Assembly: GCA_018388625.1 (NCBI GenBank)
Contig: CP074402.1
Span: 2,604,001 to 2,668,000, forward strand
Direction: 5' to 3'
Source of the DNA: Nocardiopsis eucommiae
GTDB lineage: Bacteria; Actinomycetota; Actinomycetes; Streptosporangiales; Streptosporangiaceae
DNA length: 64,000 nt
Shown here one piece after another: positions 30,698 through 39,032 of this stretch. The notes beneath the pieces are model-generated. The model was given only the letters and a program-made list of their open reading frames with translations. It made no database searches and had not been told where the DNA came from. How positions within the stretch are numbered: the first letter of the stretch is position 1; every line of letters starts with the position of its first letter. A program made the position numbers and the translations under genes.

Positions 30698-31507
30698 ATG
30701 ATCCCGGCGCAACGGCGCGAACTGCTCCTGAGAGAACTGCGCGGCACGGGTGTGCTGAGCGTGAAGGAGCTCTGCGACATCCTCGGTGTCTCGCACATGA
30801 CGGTCCGCCGCGACATCATGAACCTGGAGGAGGAGGGGCGGGTCCGATCGGTCCCCGGCGGCGTGGAACTCGCCTCCCAGGTCCGCACCGAGCCCTCCTA
30901 CCTGGACAAGTCCCGTCTGGACCTGGACGAGAAGCGCGCCATGGCCCAGGCGGCGGCCGCCCTGGTCGAGGACGGTCACACCGTCTACCTGGACGCCGGG
31001 ACGACCCTGGGTCACCTGGTGCCGTCGCTGTGGGGAGTCACCGGACTCACGGTCATCACCAACGACCTCACCACGGCGGCCTCGCTGTCCGACCACCCCG
31101 ACCTGTCCCTGTACTTCGTCGGTGGGCAGATCGACCGTGAGAACCGCTCGGCGGTGGGCGACATGGCCGCCGCGACCGTGGCGGAGTTCAACATCGACGT
31201 CGCCTTCATGTCGACCAGTTCGTGGGACATCGGGCGCGGTTCGACCACGCCCTCGCGGTCCAAGGTCGCCGTCAAGCGCGCCGCGATGGCGGCCGCGTCG
31301 TCGTCGGTGCTGGTCGCCGGGGCCGACAAGTACGGCGCGTTCGGCACCTTCAAGGTCGCCGCGTTGGAGAGCTTCTCGACGGTGATCACCGACGACCGTC
31401 TGGCCGAGTCGTCCGCGCGGGCCATACAGGAGGTCGGTGTCAGCCTGGAGATCGTGAGCCCCCAGAGCGTCTCCGACGAGGTGGCGCGTCTGGACCCCAC
31501 CGTCTGA
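30698..31507 (+). CDS. DeoR/GlpR-family transcriptional regulator
   Basis: A 269-residue protein; ATG 30698 follows GAAGGAGG. The N-terminal helix-turn-helix reads LSVKELCDILGVSHMTVRRD, and the C-terminal sugar-phosphate sensor has YLDAGTTLGHLVPSLWGVTG, VGGQIDRENRSAVGD and VLVAGADKYGAFGTFKVAAL. Members bind phosphorylated sugars. It is divergent from the acid-sugar operon and very likely controls it through the palindrome at 30595. It is a single gene, ending at a hairpin. Confidence 0.88.
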   Translation: MIPAQRRELLLRELRGTGVLSVKELCDILGVSHMTVRRDIMNLEEEGRVRSVPGGVELASQVRTEPSYLDKSRLDLDEKRAMAQAAAALVEDGHTVYLDAGTTLGHLVPSLWGVTGLTVITNDLTTAASLSDHPDLSLYFVGGQIDRENRSAVGDMAAATVAEFNIDVAFMSTSSWDIGRGSTTPSRSKVAVKRAAMAAASSSVLVAGADKYGAFGTFKVAALESFSTVITDDRLAESSARAIQEVGVSLEIVSPQSVSDEVARLDPTV

Positions 31508-31511
31508 CCCC

Positions 31512-31540
31512 CACCGTGACCGGCGCCCCCGGTCACGGTG
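31512..31540. terminator. Terminator after the DeoR gene
   Basis: CACCGTGACCGG (31512-31523) pairs with CCGGTCACCGTG-like sequence (31529-31540) across a five-base loop. It lies five bases after the DeoR stop and faces the convergent MFS gene that ends at 31607. A further GC-rich run of near-palindromes follows to about 31595. Confidence 0.65.
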
Positions 31541-31606
31541 AGGACGGCCCCGAAGTGGCCCCGGGGCCCCGGGGACCCGGGGCCCCACCCCGTCTCGGGC
31601 GCGGGG

Positions 31607-32841
31607 TCAGGGGCGGCGGGTGCGGAAGTCGCGGGAGCCCGGGGCCAGGGCCGCCAGGGCCGGGGCCAGGACGCACAGGGCGGCGCAGGCGAGCAGCACG
31701 GTCTGCGCACCGAAGACCTGGGCGGCGGGGGCGATCAGCGCCAGCCCGACCGGGGCGAACCCGTAGGCGAACAGGAAGTCCAGCGACGACACCCGGGCCA
31801 GCTTGTCCGGCGCGACCTCGCGCTGGGCGGCGGTGAACCACGGGACGTTGAACAGCTCCACGCCGAGGCCCACCACGGCGTAGGCGGCGAACACCCAGAG
31901 TCCGCCGACGGGGAACACCAGGCTCAGCGGGGCGAGGGCGTACAGACCCAGCCCGAACAGGGCCCACCAGCCCTGGGCGCGCGGCTTCCAGCGGGAGACC
32001 AGCACCGCTCCGACTAGGGCCCCGGCCGTGTACGCCGTCAGCGCGCCGGCCAGCACGGCCTCGGTCCCGTAGTGGTCGCGGCTGGCCAGGGGAGCAGGAC
32101 GTTGGTCGCGGAGTAGCCCAGGGCGATCACCACGGTCAGGGCGCCCAGCCCGGCAAGGAACCAGGTGTGGCGGCGCGCCTCGGTGAGCCCCTCGGCGAAC
32201 TCCACGTGGAAGGGCGCCCGCGCGGGGCGCTCGACGGGGGCGGCGTCGCCGCCTCGGGGCAGCAGGGCCGCGGCCAGCCAGAGGGCCGCCGTGACCAGCA
32301 GGAGCACCTGGGGGCCGGTCACCGTGGCCAGCAGGGCGGTCAGGCCGGGGGCCAGGAAGGTCACCCCGCGCACCGAGAAGGTCAGCGCCGCGTTGGCCTG
32401 TTGGCGGTCCTCGGCGGGCACCACCTCGGCGGTGAGCGCCTGGAAGGCGGGGCGGCAGGCGCCCTGGCCGACACCCACGACGGCGGCGGCAGCGGTCATC
32501 AGGGCGACCGAGCCGCCGCCCAGCCCGGCGGCGAGGACCGGGCTGGCGACGGCCGCCGCCAGCCCGGACCACAGGACCACGGCCCGGCGCGAGTGGCGGT
32601 CGGCGTACAGGCCGCCCAGGGGGACCGCGACCAGGAACCCGGCGGTGCGGGCGGCCAGGACGAGCCCGAGCCCCACCGCGCTCAGCGTTCCGTGCAGGAC
32701 CGCGAGGCCCAGGATGAACGGCATGGCCCAGGTGGCCAGGCCCGACGCGGTGGTCGCGCACCACAGGCGGACGAAGGTCGGCCGGAGCAGCGGTGCGCCA
32801 CGGCGCTCCCGGGGACGGGTCGTGTTCGGCGTCGTGGACAC
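31607..32841 (-). CDS. MFS exporter, Zur-box associated (one frame break)
   Basis: About 410 residues with twelve membrane spans of the enterobactin-exporter-like (EntS) type: LLRPTFVRLWCATTASGLAT, then VAVPLGGLYADRHSRRAVVL (motif A). After a one-base correction near 32090 it continues as LASRDHYGTEAVLAGALTAY and ends PGSRDFRTRRP. The start is GTG 32841. A Zur box lies 46 bases upstream and the gene is divergent from the metal-linked biosynthetic genes at 33122, so it is a good candidate for exporting the product of that cassette. The substrate is inferred only. Confidence 0.78.
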
Positions 32842-32886
32842 GAGGAGTACTCATCTCGGTTCGGGGTGTGTAGGGTCTCACTCTAG

Positions 32887-32901
32887 TGAAAACGATTATC
32901 A
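32887..32901. promoter_or_regulatory. Zur box before the MFS exporter
   Basis: TGAAAACGATTATCA, a near-palindrome closely matching the TGAAAACGGTTTTCA site at 45272 and the reverse of the site at 3058. It is 46 bases from the MFS start. A second Zur box faces the divergent operon at 33036. Confidence 0.75.
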
Positions 32902-33035
32902 GTTGCGACTCTGTTGGCGAAACTGGATCCCACGGCGTGGGCGGTTGGCCTGCGGTGGGGTGGATGTCCGCTTCCGTGGGGGTTGGCGCTCGCGTGAAGG
33001 GGGCAGCGACCTCGTGGAACGAGGAGCTCCTCGTG

Positions 33036-33054
33036 ACAACGATAATCGTTTTCG
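33036..33054. promoter_or_regulatory. Zur box before the biosynthetic operon
   Basis: ACAACGATAATCGTTTTCG, identical over 19 bases to the site at 3058-3076 in the aztB-aztA spacer. It lies 68 bases upstream of the GTG at 33122. The remainder of the 280-base spacer (32842-33121) shows no gene. Confidence 0.78.
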
Positions 33055-33121
33055 CTATGGTCGTCGGAACCGGCGCCCCCAGGGCGTACCGACCGACGCC
33101 CCCTGCCCCGAAAGGCCACGC

Positions 33122-33843
33122 GTGGACCCCGCACAGATCGCCCAGCTGCCCCCACCGCTGCCCGCCGAACGGATCATCGGCCTCAACCAGCCCAGGGTCG
33201 ACCTGCACACCCTCCGCTCCTACTCGTGGAACGGGTGGGAGTTCGACGTCCCGCCCGAGGTGTTCCTCCCCGGCGCCACCAGCCGGATGATCCACCAGCG
33301 CGTCCTCGACGACGACATCGACGTGCGCGGACGCGTCTACGCCGCCATGGGAGTCGGACTCGGGGTCGAGGCGGCCGTGGCCGGGCTCCGCGGCGCGGCC
33401 CGGATCCTCGCCGCCGACGTCCACCCGGCCAGCGTGGCGGCCACCGAGCACAACTACCGGCGCGTCGTCGGCGCGGGGAGGGGACCGCGTTCGTCCCGCT
33501 GGTCTCCGACCTGTTCGCCGCCTTCCCGCCCGAACCGCGACTCGACGTGGTCACCTTCAATCCGCCGGCGGTCAGCCAGCCCGTGAGCGACGACCCCGAC
33601 ATCGTCCGCAACGTCTGCGCGGGCCGACCCGTCACCGACGCGTTCTTCACCCAGCTCGCCGAACGCGACCTCCTGGCCCCCGGTGGCCAGGTCTACTTCG
33701 TCGCCTCCAACACCGCGGACCTGCGGGGGATCATCGGCCACGCCGTCGAGGAGGGCTTCACGGCCCACGTCCACCACCTGCACGACTGGAACGACGGAGT
33801 CCTGACCTACCTGTTCCGCCTCACCCGGGAGAACGTCAAGTGA
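33122..33843 (+). CDS. SAM-dependent methyltransferase-like protein (one frame break)
   Basis: About 240 residues. GTG 33122 opens VDPAQIAQLPPPLPAERI. The SAM-binding part reads YAAMGVGLGVEAAVAGLRGA and ILAADVHPASVAATEHNYRR. After correction near 33480 comes LVSDLFAAFPPEPRLDVVTF followed by NPPAVSQP, a variant of the NPPY motif of N-methyltransferases such as HemK/PrmC and RlmG. It is the first gene of a four-gene overlapping operon behind a Zur box. Its substrate is unknown; N-methylation or aminopropyl-type transfer on a small amino acid product are possible. Confidence 0.72.
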
Positions 33844-34639
33844 GCCACCCCCAGACCCTCGACACCCTTCTCCAGTCGGTGCTCGACACCCCCGACCTCC
33901 CCGTCGCCACCAGCGTGTTCTGGGTTCACCACGGCACCCGCCTGGCCGGGGGCGACGTCACCTACCTCAACCAGTACGTCCTGGTCCGGATCGGCCGGGC
34001 CTTCGGCGCGTGCTCCTTCGAACCGGGCCAGCTGGACCCCGACGTGTGCGCGGACCTGTCCGGCAGACCCCTGGCCGACCTCCTGAGAGGCCCGGCCCCG
34101 GTACGGCTCGCCGCGTTGGACGCCTACCTGGGCCAGGCCCACCCCCACTCCGAGGACCCCCGCGCCGAACGGGTCACCCTCCCGTACGGCACCCCCGAGG
34201 AGCGCGCCGTCGCCCGCGACCGCGCGATCGCCGGTCTCCTCCCTGACCCCGACGGCAGGCGGATCGCCCTGATCGGCGTGGTCAACCCCTCGTGGCCGCG
34301 ATCCGGGAGCGGGGCGGCCAGTGCCTGCCCTGCGACCTCAACCTCCGCCGCACCCAGTGGGGAGACCCCGTCAGCCCCGACATGGAGGAGGTCCTGGCCG
34401 AGGCCGACGCGGTCGTGGCCACCGGCATGACCCTGGGCAACGGCAGCTTCGACCGCCTCCTGGAACGCTGCCGCGAACGCGACCTTCCGTTGGTCCTGTA
34501 CGCGCAGAGCGGCAGCGCGGTCGCCCGGGCCTTCCTCGGCTCGGGCGTCACGGCGGTCTCCGCCGAACCCTTCCCGTTCTCGCAGTTCAGCGCAGAACCG
34601 ACCCACCTCTACCGCTACCGAGAAGGAACCCGAGAGTGA
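33840..34639 (+). CDS. DUF364-type putative heavy-metal-chelation protein (one frame break)
   Basis: About 266 residues; GTG 33840 overlaps the methyltransferase stop. The N-terminal half has VATSVFWVHHGTRLAGGDVT and ACSFEPGQLDPDVCADLSGR. The C-terminal Rossmann-like half, entered after a correction near 34290, has CLPCDLNLRRTQWGDPVSP and EEVLAEADAVVATGMTLGNG. This pattern matches the DUF364/DUF4213 proteins, annotated as putative heavy-metal chelators but without a proven reaction. Cysteines and histidines here could bind metal. It links the operon to metal handling beyond the Zur box. Confidence 0.68.
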
Positions 34640-35637
34640 CCGTAGGAACTGGACAGGCGACCTGCCACCACGGTGAGATCCTCCAGGGCGTGTTCCTGGA
34701 CGAGCGGGGACGCCCCACCCGTGGTCTGGTCACCCTGCCGATGTCCGAGCCCCGGACCCGCGCGCTGTTCACCCCGTTCTCCGTGAAGGCGCCCCGGCAC
34801 GTCGTCGTCGACCCCCTCGACCGTGCCAAGGCGGCACGCGCCGCCGAACTCGCCGTGGCGGAGTGCGCGCGCGTGGCCGGGACACCGCTGGTGGGCGGCT
34901 ACCTCAGCGTCCGGGGCGGGGCCCGGCCCGGGCTCGGCATGGGTTCGTCCACCAGCGACGTGACGGCATCGGTGCGCGCGGTCGCGGCCGGGCTCGGCGT
35001 GGAGCTGTCTCCGGAGTCCGTGGCCCGGGTCGCTGTCGCGGCGGAGGGCGCCAGCGACCCGGTCATGTTCGGGGAGCGCCCCCTGCTGTTCGCCCAGCGT
35101 GAGGGCCGTGTCCTGGAGGAGTTGGGCCCCGTGCTGCCGGAGATGGCGGTCGTGGGCTGTCTGACCGGAAGTGGCCAACCGGTCGACACCCTCTCCTTGA
35201 AGGGGAACGCACGACGGGGGGACATCGCCGTCTACGAGAGGTTGCGTGCCGCGCTGCGTACCGCGATCACCGAGGAGGACGTGGCCGGGGTCGGGCGCGT
35301 CAGCACCGAGAGTGCCATCCTCAACCAGCGTGTGCTGCCCAAGGACGAGCTGGGCACGCTGAGGGAGGTCGCCCGCGAGTGCGGTGCGGTGGGCATCCAG
35401 GTGGCGCACAGCGGCAACGTGGCCGGTGTGCTCTTCGACGCGGCCGCCCCCGATCTCGGGGAACGCCTCGCGGCCGCCGCCGACCGCCTCGACGCGGCGG
35501 GGCTCACCCCCACCGCGTGTTCTCCACGTCCACACGGTTCGGTGCCTCGCCGCCCCCTTCGCGCGGCCCGTCCTCACCGGGGTCGCCTCGACCCCTCCCA
35601 CCCCGGCCCCACCACCCTCGACCACCGCGGAGCCACC
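34636..35637 (+). CDS. GHMP-family kinase (PduX-like amino acid kinase)
   Basis: GTG 34636 opens VTVGTGQATCHHGEILQGVF. The GHMP ATP-binding loop is PGLGMGSSTSDVTASVRAVA near residue 100, and the C-terminal part has GIQVAHSGNVAGVLFDAAAP. Homologues include the L-threonine kinase PduX. The product could be an O-phospho amino acid that serves as the leaving-group substrate for the PLP enzyme downstream, as O-phosphoserine does for SbnA in staphyloferrin B synthesis. The C-terminal boundary is uncertain. In another frame near 35515 the sequence reads GLTPT then RVFSTSTRFG, which looks like the genuine end and implies an indel. Confidence 0.7.
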
Positions 35638-36654
35638 TTGGACGAGCACGTTTCGGAAGCCATCGCCAGACCCGACCTGATCGACCTCGGCGGGGGCCTG
35701 TTGTGCCTGCGCTTCGAGTCCATGAAGGTGGCCTCCGCACTCGCGGCCGTACGCCACCTGCTCGACACCGGGGTGGTCCGCCCCGGTGACACCCTCATGG
35801 ACAGCTCCAGCGGCATCTACGCCTACGGGCTGGCCCTGGCCGCCCACCGGTACGGCCTGCGCTGCCACATCATCGGTTCCACCACCATCGACCAGCCCCT
35901 CCGCCTCCAACTGGCGATCCTGGGCGCCACCCTGGAGCAGATGCCGCCCTCGGACGACCTCCGGCTGGACCAGGACCGCCGGGTGCGACGGGTCGGGGAA
36001 GTGCTCCGTGAACACCCCGACTACCACTGGATGCGGCAGTACCACGACGTCGTCCACGGCCTCGGCTACCGGGCGGTGGCCGACCAGATCCGCAAGGAGA
36101 CCGGAGACGGCCCGCTCACCCTGGTGGGCGGGGTCGGATCGGGCGCCTCCACCGGGGCGCTCGCCCGCTACCTGAGGGAGAGCGCCCCGGACACCCCGCT
36201 CGTGGGGGTCCAGCCGTTCGGCAGCGTCACCTTCGGCAGCGACCACGTCACGGACCCGCAGATCATCATCGCGGGGATCGGCAGCTCCATCCCCTTCGGC
36301 AACGTCGACCACACCCTGTACGACACCCTGCACTGGACCGGTTTCGACGCGGCCCTGGCCGGGAGCACGGACCTGCTCCGCCGCCACGCGGTCTTCGCTG
36401 GGCTCTCCACGGGAGCCGCCTACCTGGTGGCGCGCTGGGAGGCGGCGGCCGCCCCGGACCGGCGGGTGGTGTTCGTGGCCCCCGACACCGGACACCGGTA
36501 CGTGGACACGGTCTTCGCGCGGCACGAGGAGGCCGCTGACGTCACCGACCTCGCTCCCCGGGAGGTCGGTGACCTCAAGGAGCTGTCGCCGCCCTGGTGC
36601 CGGATGGCCTGGGGGCGCCAGCCCGCCCCGGAACGGGCGGTCCACCGGGAGTGA
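35638..36654 (+). CDS. PLP-dependent cysteine-synthase-family enzyme (SbnA-like)
   Basis: About 338 residues. The PLP-binding Lys lies in LRFESMKVASALAAVRHLL, matching the SVKDR position of cysteine synthase. The substrate loop is DSSSGIYAYGLALAAHRYG in place of SSGNTG, and the phosphate-binding loop is GGVGSGASTGALARYL. These substitutions suggest a beta-replacement enzyme other than O-acetylserine sulfhydrylase. The start is uncertain (TTG 35638 is one option) because the frame is continuous with the kinase from 34636. A diamino-acid synthase acting on the kinase product is the leading hypothesis. Confidence 0.72.
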   Translation: MDEHVSEAIARPDLIDLGGGLLCLRFESMKVASALAAVRHLLDTGVVRPGDTLMDSSSGIYAYGLALAAHRYGLRCHIIGSTTIDQPLRLQLAILGATLEQMPPSDDLRLDQDRRVRRVGEVLREHPDYHWMRQYHDVVHGLGYRAVADQIRKETGDGPLTLVGGVGSGASTGALARYLRESAPDTPLVGVQPFGSVTFGSDHVTDPQIIIAGIGSSIPFGNVDHTLYDTLHWTGFDAALAGSTDLLRRHAVFAGLSTGAAYLVARWEAAAAPDRRVVFVAPDTGHRYVDTVFARHEEAADVTDLAPREVGDLKELSPPWCRMAWGRQPAPERAVHRE

Positions 36655-36661
36655 CCGACCC

Positions 36662-36693
36662 GAGGAGGGCCGGGCCGCGACCCGGCCCTCCTC
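36662..36693. terminator. Bidirectional terminator after the Zur-linked operon
   Basis: GAGGAGGGCCGGG (36662-36674) pairs perfectly with CCCGGCCCTCCTC (36681-36693) around a six-base loop. It sits seven bases after the PLP-enzyme stop and nine bases before the convergent stop of the YjiH-like gene, so it can end both transcripts. Confidence 0.75.
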
Positions 36694-36702
36694 GGACCGG
36701 GG

Positions 36703-38022
36703 TCAGAGACCGACCAGCAGGTAGGCCAGCGGGCCCGCGATGAGGGTGCTGAGGATGACCCGCTGGAACCAGATCACCACGAGCTGCCCCACCGTCAGCG
36801 GGATGCGGGTGGCCAGGACGCAGGGGACGAGCGCGGAGAAGAAGACGATCGAGGACACCGACACGACCCCGACCACCAGACGGAGCACGAGGTCCTCGGA
36901 CCCGGCGGCCACGGTGGCGGGCAGGAACACCTCGGCGATCCCCACCGAGAGCGCCTTGGCGGCCAGCATGGGGTCGGAGAGCCCCACCACCCAGGTGAAG
37001 GGGACGAACACGTAGGCCAGCAGATCGAAGACCGGGGTGGAGTGCGCCACGACCAGTCCGATGGTGCCCACGGACATGATCGACGGGAGGATGGACATGC
37101 TCATCCGGACCCCGTCCACGAAGTTCACCCACACGTTGCGCGGCAGGGAGGGCGCCGCGACCAGGGCCTTCCTCGCCTCGCGCCACGCGTGACCGACGCG
37201 GTTGCCGGTGACCTCCTCCTCGGGCTGCGGCGTCGCCCCGGGGAAGTGGTCGTCCGGGATACGGCTCAGCGGCGGGACGCGCACGAGGATCGCGGTGACC
37301 GCGTAGGTGACGAGGAACGTCAGGAAGAAGTAGGTCAGCCAGATCCCCATCAGGTCGAGGGTGTTGGCGATGACCACCATGAACGTGACCGAGACCGTGG
37401 AGAACCCGATCGCGATGATCGCCGCCTCCCGGCCGGTGTACCGCCCGGACTGGTAGACGCGGTCGGTGATGAGCAGGCCCAGCGAGTAGCTGCCCACGAA
37501 CGAGGCGGCGGCGTCCACGGCCGAGCGTCCGGGGACGCGCCACACGGGCCGCATCACGCGTTGCAGCAGCACGCCGACGAACTCCATGAGCCCGTATCCG
37601 ACCAGCATCGCGAGGAAGACCGCGCCGACCGGCACGAGGAGGCCGACGTTCACGGCCACGGCGTTGAACAGGAAGGGGGCGAGGTCGTCGCCCATGAACC
37701 ACGCGGGACCCACGTCCAGGATCACCATGGAGGCCACGACCAGGCCCACGATGTTGAGCAGGGCGAACACGAGCTTCACACCGCTGTGCCGCCACGTTCC
37801 CGTGACGAAGGGGACCACGGTCCCGGCCGCGATGACCAGCCAGATCACGTAGGGAAGGGCGGGTCCGAGCCCGGCCTGGAGGAGGGTGACCAGATGGTCG
37901 AGGGGGATGGCGTTCCGGTCCCCGAAGGTCACGGGAACGAAGAACATGAAGATGCCGATACCGCTGTAGACGACCAGGCGCCACGTCCCGGCCGCCTTCG
38001 AAGCGGTCGCGTTGTCGCTCAC
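36703..38022 (-). CDS. YjiH-family membrane protein (nucleoside-recognition fold)
   Basis: A 439-residue protein with about eleven spans. It starts at GTG 38022 with TWRLVVYSGIGIFMFFVPVT, has the Gate-like segment RSAVDAAASFVGSYSLGLLI near residue 165 and a repeat of it, AHSTPVFDLLAYVFVPFTWV, later. YjiH proteins are conserved, single-gene transporters of unknown substrate. The 149-base upstream spacer contains the short palindrome GGGAGTATTCCC (38048-38059), a possible operator. I see no link with the zinc genes that converge on it. Confidence 0.82.
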   Translation of the reverse strand: MSDNATASKAAGTWRLVVYSGIGIFMFFVPVTFGDRNAIPLDHLVTLLQAGLGPALPYVIWLVIAAGTVVPFVTGTWRHSGVKLVFALLNIVGLVVASMVILDVGPAWFMGDDLAPFLFNAVAVNVGLLVPVGAVFLAMLVGYGLMEFVGVLLQRVMRPVWRVPGRSAVDAAASFVGSYSLGLLITDRVYQSGRYTGREAAIIAIGFSTVSVTFMVVIANTLDLMGIWLTYFFLTFLVTYAVTAILVRVPPLSRIPDDHFPGATPQPEEEVTGNRVGHAWREARKALVAAPSLPRNVWVNFVDGVRMSMSILPSIMSVGTIGLVVAHSTPVFDLLAYVFVPFTWVVGLSDPMLAAKALSVGIAEVFLPATVAAGSEDLVLRLVVGVVSVSSIVFFSALVPCVLATRIPLTVGQLVVIWFQRVILSTLIAGPLAYLLVGL

Positions 38023-38171
38023 GGGGGGCTCCTCCTGCCTCTGAAATGGGAGTATTCCCGGAATCGAAGCAGAAAGTGACGCGGGACACCCGGGCCTGAG
38101 AGCAGAAAGCGTCCGAGATCTCGGACATCGGGTTTCGTCCCGGGGTCCGAGCGTTTCCCCGTGTGTCCAGT

Positions 38172-38633
38172 TCAGCCCTCCTCCTCCACCAGAGCGAGGA
38201 GGACGTGGATGTTCGCCCGCAGGAACGCGGAGAGCTGGGGCGGCAGGAGGCGGATGCCCGAGAGGGCCTCCCGTGAGGCGGGGAGACGGACCACCTCGTA
38301 GGTGCCGCGCCCGGGTTCGGTGAACTCGGCTCCGGTCCGGTCGGCGAGGTTCATGGAGGTCAAGCGGGCGACGAAGACGTGCTGGACACCCGTGCCGCCG
38401 GGGAGGTCGTCAGTGATGACGAGGACCTGGCGGACCCGGTCGATCCGGCCGCCGAGTTCCTCCAGGACCTCACGGCGCAGGGCCGCTTCGACGCTGACGT
38501 CGTCCGCTTCACGACCGCCTCCGACGGAAACCCAATAGGGCTCCTGGCCGGGTCTGGTGCGCTTGATGAGCACGAGGCGCCGCTCGCTGTCGAAGAGGAG
38601 GGCGCGAGCGCTCTGCTTGACGACGCCGGTCAT
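38172..38633 (-). CDS. Nudix hydrolase
   Basis: A 153-residue protein. ATG 38633 gives MTGVVKQSARALLFDSERRL; the Nudix box runs from GGGREADDVSVEAALRREVL into EELGG and contains the metal-binding Glu residues (pattern Gx5Ex7REUxEExGU). A longer in-frame start at 38717 exists, but the internal ATG fits the family. The substrate, some nucleoside diphosphate derivative, is unknown. The spacer 38634-38777 shows nothing else. Confidence 0.88.
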   Translation of the reverse strand: MTGVVKQSARALLFDSERRLVLIKRTRPGQEPYWVSVGGGREADDVSVEAALRREVLEELGGRIDRVRQVLVITDDLPGGTGVQHVFVARLTSMNLADRTGAEFTEPGRGTYEVVRLPASREALSGIRLLPPQLSAFLRANIHVLLALVEEEG

Positions 38634-38777
38634 GTGTCCCCGCTTCGGTTCGTCCCATGGTGAGGAGAGCTTCGGCTCGCGCCGATCCCGGGCGGCCCGT
38701 CGCGTCGCGCCCGCCACTCTCCGGGCCTGATCGAGTGGGTCGCCCGGGGAGGGCTCGGACTCTGAGGCGGGAGGGGC

Positions 38778-39032
38778 TCAGAAGGAGGAGACGCGCAACA
38801 GCGCGGACCATTCAGAGGAGGGGAAGGAGAGGTAGCCCAGGTCGCGCTGGGTGGAGCCGCGCACCGCGAAGCGTTGGGGTTCGTCCAGGAAGGGGCCCGC
38901 TTCGACGCAGCTGCGGCCGCCATCAGGACTATGGCTGCTGATGTGCCAGCCGACCTCGACGCACTGTCCACCAGTGTCAGAGCTGTAGCTGCTTGTGCGC
39001 CAACCAATAACGGCCGACGTGTCCCGGTTCAT
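38778..39032 (-). CDS. DUF397 protein with duplicated N-terminal motif
   Basis: An 84-residue protein downstream of, and overlapping (TAATG), the Scr1-type regulator. The DUF397 signature is present as WRTSSYSSDTGGQCVEV and VRGSTQRDLGYLSFPSSEWS. Between them a second copy of the first half occurs (HISSHSPDGGRSCVEAG), so the domain looks internally duplicated. In Streptomyces, DUF397 proteins (Scr2-like) act with Scr1 regulators as paired developmental switches or toxin-antitoxin-like modules; that function is by analogy. Confidence 0.85.
   Translation of the reverse strand: MNRDTSAVIGWRTSSYSSDTGGQCVEVGWHISSHSPDGGRSCVEAGPFLDEPQRFAVRGSTQRDLGYLSFPSSEWSALLRVSSF

Noticed and set aside
38048..38059. 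Palindrome GGGAGTATTCCC upstream of the YjiH-like gene as a defined operator
   Set aside because: It is short, single-copy in the window and no regulator gene is adjacent, so no assignment can be supported.
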